Shown piece by piece: positions 18,088 to 26,233 of a stretch of DNA of 64,000 nucleotides; the first letter of the stretch is position 1, and each line of letters opens with the position of its first letter. The notes beneath the pieces are model-generated. The model was not told where the DNA came from. It was given only the letters and a program-made list of their open reading frames with translations, and searched no databases. A program made the position numbers and the translations under genes. Origin of the DNA: an uncultured Oscillospiraceae bacterium (GTDB lineage Bacteria > Bacillota > Clostridia > Oscillospirales > Ruminococcaceae); NCBI GenBank assembly GCA_905197685.1, contig CAJJZS010000001.1, forward strand, positions 437,717 to 501,716, read 5' to 3'.

Positions 18088-19251
18088 TTGGCAGAAGAAA
18101 AACGCGATTATTATGAAGTGTTGGGGGTACAAAAGGGCTGCTCCGACGATGAGCTGAAAAAAGCGTACCGTAAATTAGCAAAAAAATATCACCCTGACTT
18201 AAACCCCGGAGATAAAGATGCAGAAGCCAAATTTAAAGAAGTAAACGAAGCGTATGCCGTTCTTTCCGATTCGGAAAAGCGCGCCCGCTACGACCAGTTC
18301 GGTCACGCCGGAGTAGACCCGAACTACGGCGGAGGCGGTGGATTTGGCGCAGGCGGATTTGATTTTGGTGATATTGGCGATATTTTCGACAGCTTCTTTG
18401 GCGGAGGGGGAGGATTCGGAGGATTCGGCGGTTCCAGCAGAACCAGAAATCCAAACGCTCCGATTCGAGGAAACAATATCAGCATTGATATTAACCTTAC
18501 CTTTATGGAAGCTGCAAAAGGCTGCAAGAAAGAAATCAGCTTTAGCCGCCTGATTCAGTGTGAGGATTGTTCCGGAACGGGAGCTGCAAAGGGAAGCAGT
18601 CCCGAGACCTGTCCGGATTGTCACGGTTCCGGTCAGGTTCGCGTTCAGCAAAGAACACCGTTCGGTGTTGTGCAGACCAGCAAAGCCTGCGGAAAATGCG
18701 GAGGAACCGGAAAAATCATCAAGAATCCCTGCGACAAGTGCAAGGGAATGGGTCGCCTGAAAAAATCGGTGAAACTGGAAGTAGATGTTCCGGCAGGAAT
18801 TGATAACGGTCAGACCTTTGTTCTGCGCGGACAAGGTGACCATGGCGTAAACGGCGGTCCGGCAGGCGATGTTAATGTTACGGTATCGGTTCGTCCCGAC
18901 CCGTTGTTTGAACGCGACGGATTTGACGTATGGTGTGAAATTCCTGTTACCTTCCCACAGGCGGTATTGGGCGATGAAGTGGTTGTCCCGACCATTGACG
19001 GAAAGGTAAAATATAACATTCCGGAAGGAACGCAGCCTGCAACCGTCTTCCGTTTAAGAAATAAAGGTATCCCGTACATCAACGGCAGGGGCAGAGGCGA
19101 CCAGTATGTCAGAGTAAACCTGGAAGTACCGACCAATCTCTCCTTAAAGCAGAAAGAGGCTTTGAAAGAATTTGATTCTTTGACCGGAGAAAAGAATTAC
19201 CGAAAACGAAAAGGATTCTTTGATAAACTCAAAGACTTTATGAAGGACTAA
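18088..19251 (+). CDS. dnaJ: Chaperone protein DnaJ (Hsp40)
   Basis: Co-chaperone that stimulates DnaK ATPase. J domain: DYYEVLGV with the HPD tripeptide in KYHPDLNPGDKD. A Gly/Phe-rich region follows (residues about 75-125), then the zinc domain with four CxxCxGxG motifs (CEDCSGTG, CPDCHGSG, CGKCGGTG, CDKCKGMG) and the two C-terminal beta domains. The frame opens at TTG 18070, but GAGGGGGG at 18072-18079 is correctly spaced for the TTG at 18088, which I use (387 residues). It is the last gene of the heat-shock operon. Confidence 0.97.
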   Translation: MAEEKRDYYEVLGVQKGCSDDELKKAYRKLAKKYHPDLNPGDKDAEAKFKEVNEAYAVLSDSEKRARYDQFGHAGVDPNYGGGGGFGAGGFDFGDIGDIFDSFFGGGGGFGGFGGSSRTRNPNAPIRGNNISIDINLTFMEAAKGCKKEISFSRLIQCEDCSGTGAAKGSSPETCPDCHGSGQVRVQQRTPFGVVQTSKACGKCGGTGKIIKNPCDKCKGMGRLKKSVKLEVDVPAGIDNGQTFVLRGQGDHGVNGGPAGDVNVTVSVRPDPLFERDGFDVWCEIPVTFPQAVLGDEVVVPTIDGKVKYNIPEGTQPATVFRLRNKGIPYINGRGRGDQYVRVNLEVPTNLSLKQKEALKEFDSLTGEKNYRKRKGFFDKLKDFMKD

Positions 19252-19257
19252 ACAAAA

Positions 19258-19300
19258 GAAGTAATCAGTTGTCTTACCGGCGGCTGGTTACTTCTTTTTT
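19258..19300 (+). terminator. Rho-independent terminator of the heat-shock operon
   Basis: GAAGTAATCAG ... CTGGTTACTTC stem with a T6 run, 6 bases after the dnaJ stop. In the remaining gap up to 19598 only the repeats and promoter listed next are seen. Confidence 0.88.
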
Positions 19301-19362
19301 ACTTGTATGAAGAAAAAAGCATTTTACCTGTTGTCGTAAAATGTCGAATATTCACACAAATT

Positions 19363-19418
19363 TATATATAATATACTGTTTAAATTATTTTTATTTAAAA
19401 AATATATATAATATACTG
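19363..19418 (+). repeat. Pair of 16-bp direct repeats upstream of the ABC exporter
   Basis: TATATATAATATACTG occurs exactly twice, at 19363-19378 and 19403-19418, with starts 40 bp apart (close to four helical turns). The second copy runs into the -35 region of the likely promoter. This arrangement suits binding of a regulator to two sites on one DNA face, but simple AT-rich repetition is possible. Confidence 0.7.
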
Positions 19419-19445
19419 GACAAATTGAAAAAAATGTGTTAGTAT
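19417..19445 (+). promoter_or_regulatory. Probable promoter of the ABC exporter operon
   Basis: TGGACA (19417-19422), 17 bases, TAGTAT (19440-19445). It would give a leader of about 145 bases before the ATP-binding gene. Confidence 0.5.
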
Positions 19446-19598
19446 AAGAACAAACCAGTATAGGGGAATGGTAGTTGATTTTGTGAAGTGCTGTTTATTT
19501 CAATATAATTTTTAATAACCATATCATAAATAGGAATCAATGGTATGGAATCAATAATAGTAAGATTGAAAGAGAACCATAAAAGGGGAAGTTGCTCG

Positions 19599-20516
19599 AT
19601 GCCAATTATTACATTTTCAGGGGTTAGTAAAGAGTATGCAAGCAAAACAGGTGTAGTTCATGCGGTGACAGATATATCACTCGAAATTGAAGAAGGAGAA
19701 ATTATCGGTTTAGTCGGACCAAACGGTGCAGGTAAAAGTACTACAGTCAAGATGTTATGCGGTATATTAAAACCATCGAATGGAAAGATAAGTGTATTGG
19801 GATATACACCCCATTCAGACAGAAAAAAGTTAGCCATGGATATTGGTGTTATGTTTGGCAATAGAAGCAGCCTGTGGTACAACATTCCTGCCATCGAAAG
19901 TATTAAATTAATGCGAGATTTATATGGAATCAGCAAAAAAAATTTTGAAGAACGCATTCAGGAATACTGCGAAATACTCGGCGCCAATGACCTGCTGGAT
20001 AAACCGGTTCGGCAAATGTCTTTGGGACAGAGAATCAAAATAGAACTTTTGGTTACTTTGATACACAATCCGAAACTACTTATTCTTGACGAGCCAACAT
20101 TGGGTTTGGACATTGTGACAAAAGGACAATTTAGAGAAGTGTTGGTTAAATTATCTAAAAATAAAAAGACTACAGTAGTCATTACAACTCACGATTTAAG
20201 TGATGTGGAGAAAATTTGTGACAGAGTAGTTCTCATCAATCATGGAAAAAAACTGATGGATACAACGAATAAAGAATTCAATCATATGATGGCACAATAT
20301 GACGTAATTTATTTAAATAATATCAGCACAAGTACTTTATCGAACAGTTTGCGTGACAATTCATTTTTTCGTGAAAAGATTGCAGACGATTATAAATTTG
20401 TTGTTCCAAAACAAGCAAAAAATGAGTTTTTAAATCGTGTACTTTGCGACAGTCAGCTAACGATAAGAACAGAGAAACCGAGTCTGGAGGATTTGCTGTA
20501 TGAATACTATAGCTAG
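19599..20516 (+). CDS. ABC-2 type exporter, ATP-binding protein
   Basis: ATPase subunit of an ABC exporter, 305 residues, of the NatA-like group often paired with two different permeases (COG4586 type). Walker A GPNGAGKSTT, Q-loop segment MFGNRSSLWYN, signature MSLGQRIKIEL (the SLGQ variant usual in this group), Walker B LLILDEPTLGLD and H-loop TTHD are all visible. The open frame begins at 19545, but AAGGGGAA at 19583-19590 points to the ATG at 19599. It overlaps the next gene by 17 bases. The operon is clearly more AT-rich than its neighbours, suggesting a different origin. Confidence 0.92.
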   Translation: MPIITFSGVSKEYASKTGVVHAVTDISLEIEEGEIIGLVGPNGAGKSTTVKMLCGILKPSNGKISVLGYTPHSDRKKLAMDIGVMFGNRSSLWYNIPAIESIKLMRDLYGISKKNFEERIQEYCEILGANDLLDKPVRQMSLGQRIKIELLVTLIHNPKLLILDEPTLGLDIVTKGQFREVLVKLSKNKKTTVVITTHDLSDVEKICDRVVLINHGKKLMDTTNKEFNHMMAQYDVIYLNNISTSTLSNSLRDNSFFREKIADDYKFVVPKQAKNEFLNRVLCDSQLTIRTEKPSLEDLLYEYYS

Positions 20517-21294
20517 AGAACTGCGAATTATAAAGCGTTATATCCTTCTTTCTTATAAGAATTACATTCAATTTCCATTAGATTTTCTGATGAACTTTGT
20601 TATGGTTCTTTTTGATGTTATTGGAGTAGTTTTATTTTGGTGGTCTTTGGCAGAATTAAATATTTCTCTTGTAGGATGGACAAATGAAGAACTATTGGTG
20701 TTTGTAGGATTTAGTGTGTTTTCTGAGGCTGTGAGTAAGATTTTATTTGGGTTCAGAGATTTGGAATATTTTATTATGGATGGTTCATTTGATAAATTTC
20801 TAATTCGTCCCATCAATCCAATTAAAACCATGCTGTTTGAAAAACTAAATATTTTTGCTATTATCTGTAAAACATTTCTTGCTATAGGTATTTTTCTTGT
20901 AGCTGAGTTTCATACTTCTCTACAACTACAAAATAAATTGATAGCCACGATGACTTTAGTAGCAGGTACCTTGGCTTATGAATTGTTGTATGGAACCTTT
21001 TCTTTGTTAGCTTTTTGGTTTGGAAAAATCTATCAGGCAAGGAATTTGGTGTTTTCGTTCAGTTCGATAAGACAATATCCATTGGATATATTTTCTACGC
21101 CTATAAAGAGATTTTTTACATTTATTATTCCTTTGGCTTTTATTGCAACCATTCCATCAAATATTCTCTTAGGCAAGATAAAGTATCCGCTGATTTATTT
21201 TGTTTTGTCTCTCATTCTGTTTTTGGCGGCATTTTTATTGTTTTGTTATGTTCTAAAAAAAGCACTGGCAAAGTATGAGTCTACCGGATCATAA
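20500..21294 (+). CDS. ABC-2 type exporter permease 1
   Basis: 264-residue membrane protein with about six hydrophobic segments, of the ABC-2 permease group with COG4587/COG3694 architecture. The motif region FRDLEYFIMDGSFDKFLIRPINP (quoted as FRDLEYFIMDGSFD and FLIRPINP) is the recognisable cytosolic elbow. It begins inside the ATPase gene with GGAGG 8 bases upstream, so the two are translationally coupled. Substrate unknown; such exporters in clostridia carry lipids, peptides or antibiotics. Confidence 0.88.
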   Translation: MNTIARELRIIKRYILLSYKNYIQFPLDFLMNFVMVLFDVIGVVLFWWSLAELNISLVGWTNEELLVFVGFSVFSEAVSKILFGFRDLEYFIMDGSFDKFLIRPINPIKTMLFEKLNIFAIICKTFLAIGIFLVAEFHTSLQLQNKLIATMTLVAGTLAYELLYGTFSLLAFWFGKIYQARNLVFSFSSIRQYPLDIFSTPIKRFFTFIIPLAFIATIPSNILLGKIKYPLIYFVLSLILFLAAFLLFCYVLKKALAKYESTGS

Positions 21295-21309
21295 GGAAGG
21301 GGAGTTACG

Positions 21310-22092
21310 ATGCAAAAGTATCTTAGTACTTTTGTTTTAAGTTTAAAAAATGCAAAGATATATAAACTGGATTTTTATTTAAGTTTTATATCGATTCCTA
21401 TTGAACTGATAATCACATTTTTATTTTGGAAAGTTCTTTCTATAGGAAATTACCAATCGATTGATGCAGGGGATATAGTTGCATATTTCCTTTTTCTTCA
21501 AGTGTTAGAGTTGGGATATTCATCTACAATGTTAGTTGCTTTTGAACTATGGAATGAAATAAATAACGGCACAATTATTACTTGGCTTGTAAGACCTATC
21601 AATTATCCGATATATATTTTAGTTCAGAAGATGGCACAATTTTTTATGAATACTATAGTTGCACTGGCTATTAGTATATTAATAGGTTCTGCTTTTGGTT
21701 ATACGATCTCTCTTTCCAATTTATTATACGGAATTATAGCAAGTATTCTTGGAAATCTGTTATTGTTTGAATTGCAGTTTCTTATTGGTTGTATGACATT
21801 CTGGCTAAAAAAAGTAATTGCATTGCGTGACGTAGTGTTTAATATTTTGTTTATTTTGGGAGGAACCCTTTTGCCTATTGATATGACTCCAAAAATAATC
21901 CAAAACATTGCTTATTTTACACCGATTCCATTCGTGTATTTTGTACCCGCCAAAATTTATGCCGGTCAATTTAGTCAAGAACAAACCATTCAAAATATTG
22001 CCGGTCAACTTTTATGGATATTAATTTTTGCGATAGTTATCAACTTTGTATGGAAAATAGGAACAAACGATAAAATCACTCAGGGAGCATAA
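21310..22092 (+). CDS. ABC-2 type exporter permease 2
   Basis: 260-residue membrane protein, a distant paralog of the preceding permease with the same six-helix layout and elbow motif (IITWLVRPINYPIYILV). The helix segment ILGGTLLPIDMTPKIIQNIAYFTPI (quoted as ILGGTLLPIDM and NIAYFTPIPF) is typical of this group. AAGGAAGGGGAG precedes the ATG. The two permeases probably form a heterodimer with a dimer of the ATPase. It ends 17 bases before a very short ORF. Confidence 0.88.
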   Translation: MQKYLSTFVLSLKNAKIYKLDFYLSFISIPIELIITFLFWKVLSIGNYQSIDAGDIVAYFLFLQVLELGYSSTMLVAFELWNEINNGTIITWLVRPINYPIYILVQKMAQFFMNTIVALAISILIGSAFGYTISLSNLLYGIIASILGNLLLFELQFLIGCMTFWLKKVIALRDVVFNILFILGGTLLPIDMTPKIIQNIAYFTPIPFVYFVPAKIYAGQFSQEQTIQNIAGQLLWILIFAIVINFVWKIGTNDKITQGA

Positions 22093-22109
22093 AGAAAGCA
22101 GGTTGTTTT

Positions 22110-22166
22110 ATGAAACTGAACAAATACGTTAAATTAGTTGATCTTGGGAAAGAGTACTGTTTTTAA
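22110..22166 (+). CDS. 18-residue ORF after the exporter; possible small peptide or remnant of a radical-SAM maturase N-terminus
   Basis: ATG at 22110 with a weak GCAGG site 7 bases upstream encodes MKLNKYVKLVDLGKEYCF and then TAA. The K-Y-V-K-L-V-D-L pattern resembles the first residues of radical SAM/SPASM peptide-maturation enzymes. In the neighbouring frame the sequence continues as FNSEMVL before another stop, as if a frameshift had broken such a gene. It may instead be a genuine short peptide exported by the adjacent transporter. Neither reading is proven. Confidence 0.35.
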   Translation: MKLNKYVKLVDLGKEYCF

Positions 22167-22297
22167 TTCAGAAATGGTATTATAAAGAAAAAATAAAAAT
22201 TCAAAAAACGGATTAACAGCAGGCAGATAGTATGGTATAATAAAAACAAAACGATACGGAGGGTAAATGTATGGCATGAGGTGTCAGCTGGATTACG

Positions 22298-22480
22298 GTG
22301 CCGGCGGCATTGTACTATCTTTTGATGGCGGCAGGAATTGTTCTTATGGTTGTCGCTCTTGTCCTGTTGATGAAAAAGCGAACCAATCCAAGTCTTTCTT
22401 TTCTGGTTTGGATGGCTGTTTTTATGATAGGATTCTTTTTGGAATTGATGATTTTCAGAGGAAATATCTCTTCCTGCTGA
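22298..22480 (+). CDS. Small two-helix membrane protein; start blocked by an in-frame TGA
   Basis: The frame encodes PAALYYLLMAAGIVLMVVAL, then VLLMKKRTNPSLS, then a second helix FLVWMAVFMIGFFLELMIF, with natural codon use. The start with the best ribosome binding site (GGAGGG at 22258-22263, ATG at 22271) reads ATG GCA TGA and continues in the same frame as GVSWITVPAAL. Translation could restart at GTG 22298, given here, but that GTG lacks a well-spaced site. The gene may therefore carry a recent nonsense mutation at codon 3 (TGG to TGA would give MAWGVSW). Function unknown. It lies 25 bases before an XRE regulator. Confidence 0.5.
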   Translation: MPAALYYLLMAAGIVLMVVALVLLMKKRTNPSLSFLVWMAVFMIGFFLELMIFRGNISSC

Positions 22481-22505
22481 TATAAATAAAAAGGGGAGTC
22501 GTAAA

Positions 22506-22856
22506 TTGTCTTTTGGAGAAAATCTCAGGCGGGCAAGAAAAAATGCGGGAATTACTCAGACAGAGCTTGCGCACAGCGTCGGGATTACCGAACGGTCGCT
22601 TTATAATTACGAGCAAAACAGCCGCGCGCCGAAAATTGATATTGTAAAAAAATTTGCCGATGTCTTGGGCGTCAGTTCGGAAATGTTGTTGGCGGGAGAT
22701 TCCGGAGAACTGTGGCAGACCACGCAGCAGAGCCGCAATAAATTGCTGCTGCAAATCCAGTTTATCTTTGACAGCGATTTGGACTTGATACAAAAGGAAC
22801 AGTTTTTTGAAGAAATTACACAGGCATATTTTCATCGAAAAAAAGAAAAGGAATAA
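22506..22856 (+). CDS. XRE family transcriptional regulator
   Basis: 116 residues. The first 65 form a Cro/cI-type helix-turn-helix (FGENLRRARKNAGITQTELA, then VGITERSLYNYEQ, then RAPKIDIVKKFADVLGVS). The rest is a helical tail of unknown role. TTG start with GGGGAG 7 bases upstream. It follows the small membrane protein and is 21 bases before msrA, so the three may be co-transcribed. Targets unknown. Confidence 0.88.
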   Translation: MSFGENLRRARKNAGITQTELAHSVGITERSLYNYEQNSRAPKIDIVKKFADVLGVSSEMLLAGDSGELWQTTQQSRNKLLLQIQFIFDSDLDLIQKEQFFEEITQAYFHRKKEKE

Positions 22857-22877
22857 AAAATGAAAGGAAGAGATGAC

Positions 22878-23369
22878 ATGAATCAAACAATTTATCTGGC
22901 AGGAGGATGTTTTTGGGGAACACAAAAATATATGGATCAGCTGAAAGCCGTATCTGAGACAGAAGTAGGGTTTGCAAACGGGAAAACAGAAAGTCCGTCC
23001 TACGAAGATGTTTGTCACTGCAATACCGGACACGCAGAAACAGTGAGGGTTGTTTTTGACGATTCTAAAATTTCTTTGGAAGAACTGCTGAGATATTATT
23101 TTCGTTCTATCAATCCCACTTCGGTGAACCGCCAGGGAGAGGACAGCGGAAGCCAATACAGAACAGGAATTTACTATGTTGCCGAAGAACAGAAACCAAT
23201 TATTGAAAAGGCATTGGCGGAGCTTGCAACCCATTATGACAAACCAATCGCGGTGGAATGTCTGCCGTTAGAAAACTTCTATCCGGCAGAAGAATATCAT
23301 CAAAAGTATCTGGAAAAAAATCCGCACGGATATTGCCACTTGGATCCGTCTTTATTTACAGCGGAATAA
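22878..23369 (+). CDS. msrA: Peptide methionine (S)-sulfoxide reductase MsrA
   Basis: Reduces methionine-S-sulfoxide in proteins. The catalytic motif AGGCFWG puts the nucleophilic cysteine at residue 11. QYRTGIYY and the NPHGYCHLDPSLF tail with a Cys at the resolving position follow; this is a single-domain MsrA without a fused MsrB. The frame opens at 22860, but GGAAGAGA at 22866-22873 supports the ATG at 22878 and 163 residues. A terminator follows. Confidence 0.95.
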   Translation: MNQTIYLAGGCFWGTQKYMDQLKAVSETEVGFANGKTESPSYEDVCHCNTGHAETVRVVFDDSKISLEELLRYYFRSINPTSVNRQGEDSGSQYRTGIYYVAEEQKPIIEKALAELATHYDKPIAVECLPLENFYPAEEYHQKYLEKNPHGYCHLDPSLFTAE

Positions 23370-23388
23370 AATGTGATAAGTCAAAAGA

Positions 23389-23421
23389 AAAAGCCTCGAG
23401 CCGATTGGTTCGAGGCTTTTT
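23389..23421. terminator. Terminator between msrA and the SGNH lipoprotein gene
   Basis: AAGCCTCGA ... TCGAGGCTT stem with A-run before and T6 after; serves convergent genes. Confidence 0.88.
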
Positions 23422-23430
23422 TGAGGAGTT

Positions 23431-24165
23431 TTATGGGTGTTGTTCCACTAAAAGCTGAATATATTTTTGGTAAAAAGATTGGTTAAAGTGAAGTCCGTCG
23501 CCGGCATCGTACTGTGGGTCCAGGCTTCCGTCCTCTCCCTTAAATTCGTCCGAAACATCGAAGAAAGTATAGCTGTTTTCTTCACAATATTGCTTGAGTA
23601 AATCGTTAAAATGGTCGATGTTTTCGTTGGTCAGATACTGCATGGTTTCGTGTTTCCACCAGGATACAGGGAGGATAGACTGAATGACAATTTTACTGTC
23701 AGGGGAAGCGGAGGTTAACTCATCAATTAAAAGTTCAAACTCTTTCATAAATTCTTCTTCCGACATCAGGGGAATTGCATTTACACCGAACGCAATCAAA
23801 ATCCGGTGCGGCTGTCGCTCCTTCACGGCTTCTTCCACCGATAAAAAAGGACCGTTTGGTTCTAATTGAATAAACTCCTGTTCTCGAATGGATTTTTGAG
23901 TGCTTCCGTCAATTGCAAACACCTGTTCCGGCGGAAGATACCGGTAGGTTAGCAATCCGTTTGTGCGGCTGTCGCCGATAAAGACGGTTTCGCCCAGATA
24001 AAATTCCCCGTCCATCTCATTGGGAGAAGCAGACTCCTGCGCTTCTGCCGGTTGAGCAACATCGGTGTTGGCAGGATCGGTACCTTCTGTACGGCTGCAT
24101 GAAGTAAAAAGAAACGAGGACAGCAGTCCGAGCAGCAAAAAAGCTGTTACTATTTTTTGATACAA
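23431..24165 (-). CDS. SGNH/GDSL-type hydrolase lipoprotein
   Basis: 244 residues. A lipoprotein signal peptide of about 22 residues ends in the lipobox FTSC, followed by a Ser/Thr/Glu-rich linker. The SGNH core has block I FIGDSRTNGL (nucleophile Ser), block III-like FGVNAIPLMS, and block V DGLHFNQSFY with the Asp-x-x-His pair. Such enzymes deacylate esters, often on cell-wall glycans. The TTG at 24165 is preferred over an upstream frame opening because AAGAAGGG lies 6 to 7 bases before it. Exact substrate unknown. Confidence 0.85.
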   Translation of the reverse strand: MYQKIVTAFLLLGLLSSFLFTSCSRTEGTDPANTDVAQPAEAQESASPNEMDGEFYLGETVFIGDSRTNGLLTYRYLPPEQVFAIDGSTQKSIREQEFIQLEPNGPFLSVEEAVKERQPHRILIAFGVNAIPLMSEEEFMKEFELLIDELTSASPDSKIVIQSILPVSWWKHETMQYLTNENIDHFNDLLKQYCEENSYTFFDVSDEFKGEDGSLDPQYDAGDGLHFNQSFYQKYIQLLVEQHP

Positions 24166-24219
24166 GAAAAACCCTTCTTTAACAGTTAATTTCAGGTAAT
24201 AAAACATCAGTTTCTATCC

Positions 24220-24248
24220 ATTATATCACGAAAAGGGAAGATGGTAAA
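24220..24248 (-). promoter_or_regulatory. Probable promoter of the SGNH lipoprotein gene
   Basis: Minus strand TTTACC (24243-24248), 17 bases, TATAAT (24220-24225). Confidence 0.55.
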
Positions 24249-24317
24249 TCTCATTTTTTGATTTTTATAAAAAATAATCATGGAATCCCCTTTTTCCTGC
24301 TTATTTTCCTGTATGCT

Positions 24318-24350
24318 TTGACAAATCCTGCAACAATCATCCGCTATAAT
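24318..24350 (+). promoter_or_regulatory. spoIIG-type promoter with wide spacing and a Spo0A-box-like -35 region
   Basis: TTGACA (24318-24323), 21 bases, TATAAT (24345-24350), 30 bases before spoIIGA. In Bacillus subtilis the spoIIG promoter also has perfect-looking hexamers with an abnormally long spacer (22 bp) and needs Spo0A-P. On the minus strand the -35 region reads TGTCAAA, one base from the 0A box TGTCGAA. Confidence 0.8.
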
Positions 24351-24379
24351 AAGGATAAATCAAAAGGAGATGGCGGCAT

Positions 24380-25294
24380 ATGGTACAAAGCGTTTATGTA
24401 GATATTCTTTTATGCACCAATTTTTTTGTACATATTCTATTATTGTCACTGACAAGCGGAATATTTCATCGAAGCTCCGAAAAAAAGTCGCGTCTTTTTA
24501 CTGCTGCGGTAGTGGGCGCCTGTTTTTCTCTCACCATTTTTTTGCCTTCGATGCCTGCCGTTACGGAGTTAATACTGAAGCTGTCTTCCGTTTTCGGTGT
24601 AGTGCGCATCGCTTTTTGTTGGAAGGGGTGGAAACGGTTTTTGCTGGAATCGGCGGGACTTTTTGCTGTAAGCGGTTTGTTTTACGGAATCTTATCTGCG
24701 GTACAGAAAATCTACACCGTATCCGGACTGTTTATCTTTGACAATGCCATTTATTTTCATATTCGAGTTCCGATTTTCATAATTTGCTTGACCGCCGCAT
24801 ACGCTGTGGTATGGGTTCTTCATCGAATCCTTTCTTCCTTTGTTCCCCAACAGGAACTGTATCAGGTAAAACTGACAATAGACGGAAGGACAAAAGAAAT
24901 GACAGGTTTTTTAGATACCGGAAATCATCTGAGCGAACCGTTCAGCGGTTTGCCGGTTATTATTTGCGGACTGTCCCTTGCAGCATCGTTGCTTTCGGAC
25001 GATTTACTGGAAGCTGTGTTGGGAAAAGAAAACGAGCAGTCCTGCCGTGTTCGCAGGATTCCGTTTTCGGCAGTGTCCGGTTCGGGACTGCTGGCAGCGG
25101 TAAAGGGGGAAAGGATTGTTTTAACCTCGGACAAGGAAACAGTTTGCTGCGAAGAATTTTATGTTGCTTTCAGTAAAGAAAGGATAGGGGACGAGGATTG
25201 GCAGATTCTGCTGCATACAAAGCTGCTGAACCGTTCGTTTTCTGTAAATAAACAAGATGAAATTGCTTTTGACGCAAGGAAAGGAAGGGTATGA
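24380..25294 (+). CDS. spoIIGA: Sporulation sigma-E factor processing peptidase SpoIIGA
   Basis: Membrane-bound aspartic protease that cleaves pro-sigma-E in the mother cell after signalling from SpoIIR. Five hydrophobic segments occupy residues 1-150. The cytosolic protease domain has the catalytic motif FLDTGNHL with Asp179, matching the DSGN/DTGN motif of the family. Length is 304 residues and AAAGGAGATGG precedes the ATG. It is followed by sigE after 4 bases, the standard spoIIG arrangement, which makes this a spore-forming organism by genotype. Confidence 0.96.
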   Translation: MVQSVYVDILLCTNFFVHILLLSLTSGIFHRSSEKKSRLFTAAVVGACFSLTIFLPSMPAVTELILKLSSVFGVVRIAFCWKGWKRFLLESAGLFAVSGLFYGILSAVQKIYTVSGLFIFDNAIYFHIRVPIFIICLTAAYAVVWVLHRILSSFVPQQELYQVKLTIDGRTKEMTGFLDTGNHLSEPFSGLPVIICGLSLAASLLSDDLLEAVLGKENEQSCRVRRIPFSAVSGSGLLAAVKGERIVLTSDKETVCCEEFYVAFSKERIGDEDWQILLHTKLLNRSFSVNKQDEIAFDARKGRV

Positions 25295-25298
25295 TAAA

Positions 25299-26036
25299 AT
25301 GCTTTTGATTCAAAAAAGGACAAACAGAAAAAAGGAGTATTGCTGTCTGATTTTAAGAAAACTGTTTTTTTGTTTCAGAAATCCCGGAATTCACTATATC
25401 AACGGTTCGGAAACATTGCCTCCGCCCTTGAGCAAAAAGGAGGAAGAATTGGTTTTTATCCGTTTGTCCGAGCATGACGAATCGGCAAAGCAGCAGCTGA
25501 TTGTTCACAATTTGCGTTTGGTAGTTTATATTGCCAAAAAGTTTGAATCGACCGGAATCAATGTGGAAGATTTAATTTCTATCGGTACAATCGGGTTAAT
25601 CAAGGCAGTGAATACCTTTTCTCCCGAAAAGAATATTAAGCTGGCAACCTATGCTTCGCGCTGCATCGAAAATGAAATTTTGATGTATTTAAGAAAAAAC
25701 CAAAACAGAAAAAAGGAAATCTCCATTGATGAACCGTTAAATGTCGATTGGGACGGGAACGAACTGCTGCTTTCCGATATTTTAGGTACAGATGCGGATA
25801 TTGTAAGTTCCGATATTGAAAGGGACGCGGAACGCAGTATGCTGCTTCATGCAGTGGAACATCTGGAGGACAGAGAGCGTTCCATCATGGAGCTTCGTTT
25901 CGGACTGAAGAACGGAGGCAGGGAACATACGCAAAAGGAGGTAGCGGATATGATTGGCATTTCCCAGTCCTATATTTCCCGACTGGAAAAAAGAATCATT
26001 CGCCGCCTGCAAAGCGATTTAAGCAAAATGATATAA
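25299..26036 (+). CDS. sigE: RNA polymerase sporulation sigma factor sigma-E (pro-form)
   Basis: Mother-cell sigma factor made as an inactive precursor. The first 27 or so residues are the basic, hydrophobic pro-sequence removed by SpoIIGA, followed by the landmark INGSETLPPPLSKKEEE. Region 2 reads NLRLVVYIAKKFESTGINVE and DLISIGTIGLIKAVNTF. Region 4 has the helix-turn-helix TQKEVADMIGISQSYISRLE. The frame opens at 25257, but AAGGAAGGG at 25280-25288 selects the ATG at 25299, giving 245 residues. No sigG follows, unlike in Bacillus. Confidence 0.97.
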   Translation: MLLIQKRTNRKKEYCCLILRKLFFCFRNPGIHYINGSETLPPPLSKKEEELVFIRLSEHDESAKQQLIVHNLRLVVYIAKKFESTGINVEDLISIGTIGLIKAVNTFSPEKNIKLATYASRCIENEILMYLRKNQNRKKEISIDEPLNVDWDGNELLLSDILGTDADIVSSDIERDAERSMLLHAVEHLEDRERSIMELRFGLKNGGREHTQKEVADMIGISQSYISRLEKRIIRRLQSDLSKMI

Positions 26037-26078
26037 AAAAATCTGGTAAAAACTGATAGAAGATGATATTTTTTTGTC

Positions 26079-26116
26079 AAAGGAATTCCGAATTTTAAAT
26101 CCGGGATTCCTTTTTT
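26079..26116 (+). terminator. Terminator of spoIIGA-sigE
   Basis: AAAGGAATTCCG ... CGGGATTCCTTT stem (one G-T pair) running into T6. Confidence 0.85.
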
Positions 26117-26233
26117 GTCTGTCAAGGGAAACAGAAAGAAAAAACAAACAGTCTAAAAAGAAAAGGAAATTGTTTTTTTACGAAAATGATGAAAGCAGTT
26201 ATCAAAAACATAACATTTAATAACAAAATCCTC

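Noticed and set aside
22267..22485. 72-codon frame containing a Cys-x3-Cys-x2-Cys pattern like the radical SAM cluster motif
   Set aside because: It overlaps the two-helix membrane protein frame, which has far better composition and codon use; the cysteine pattern has no radical SAM context and is probably chance.
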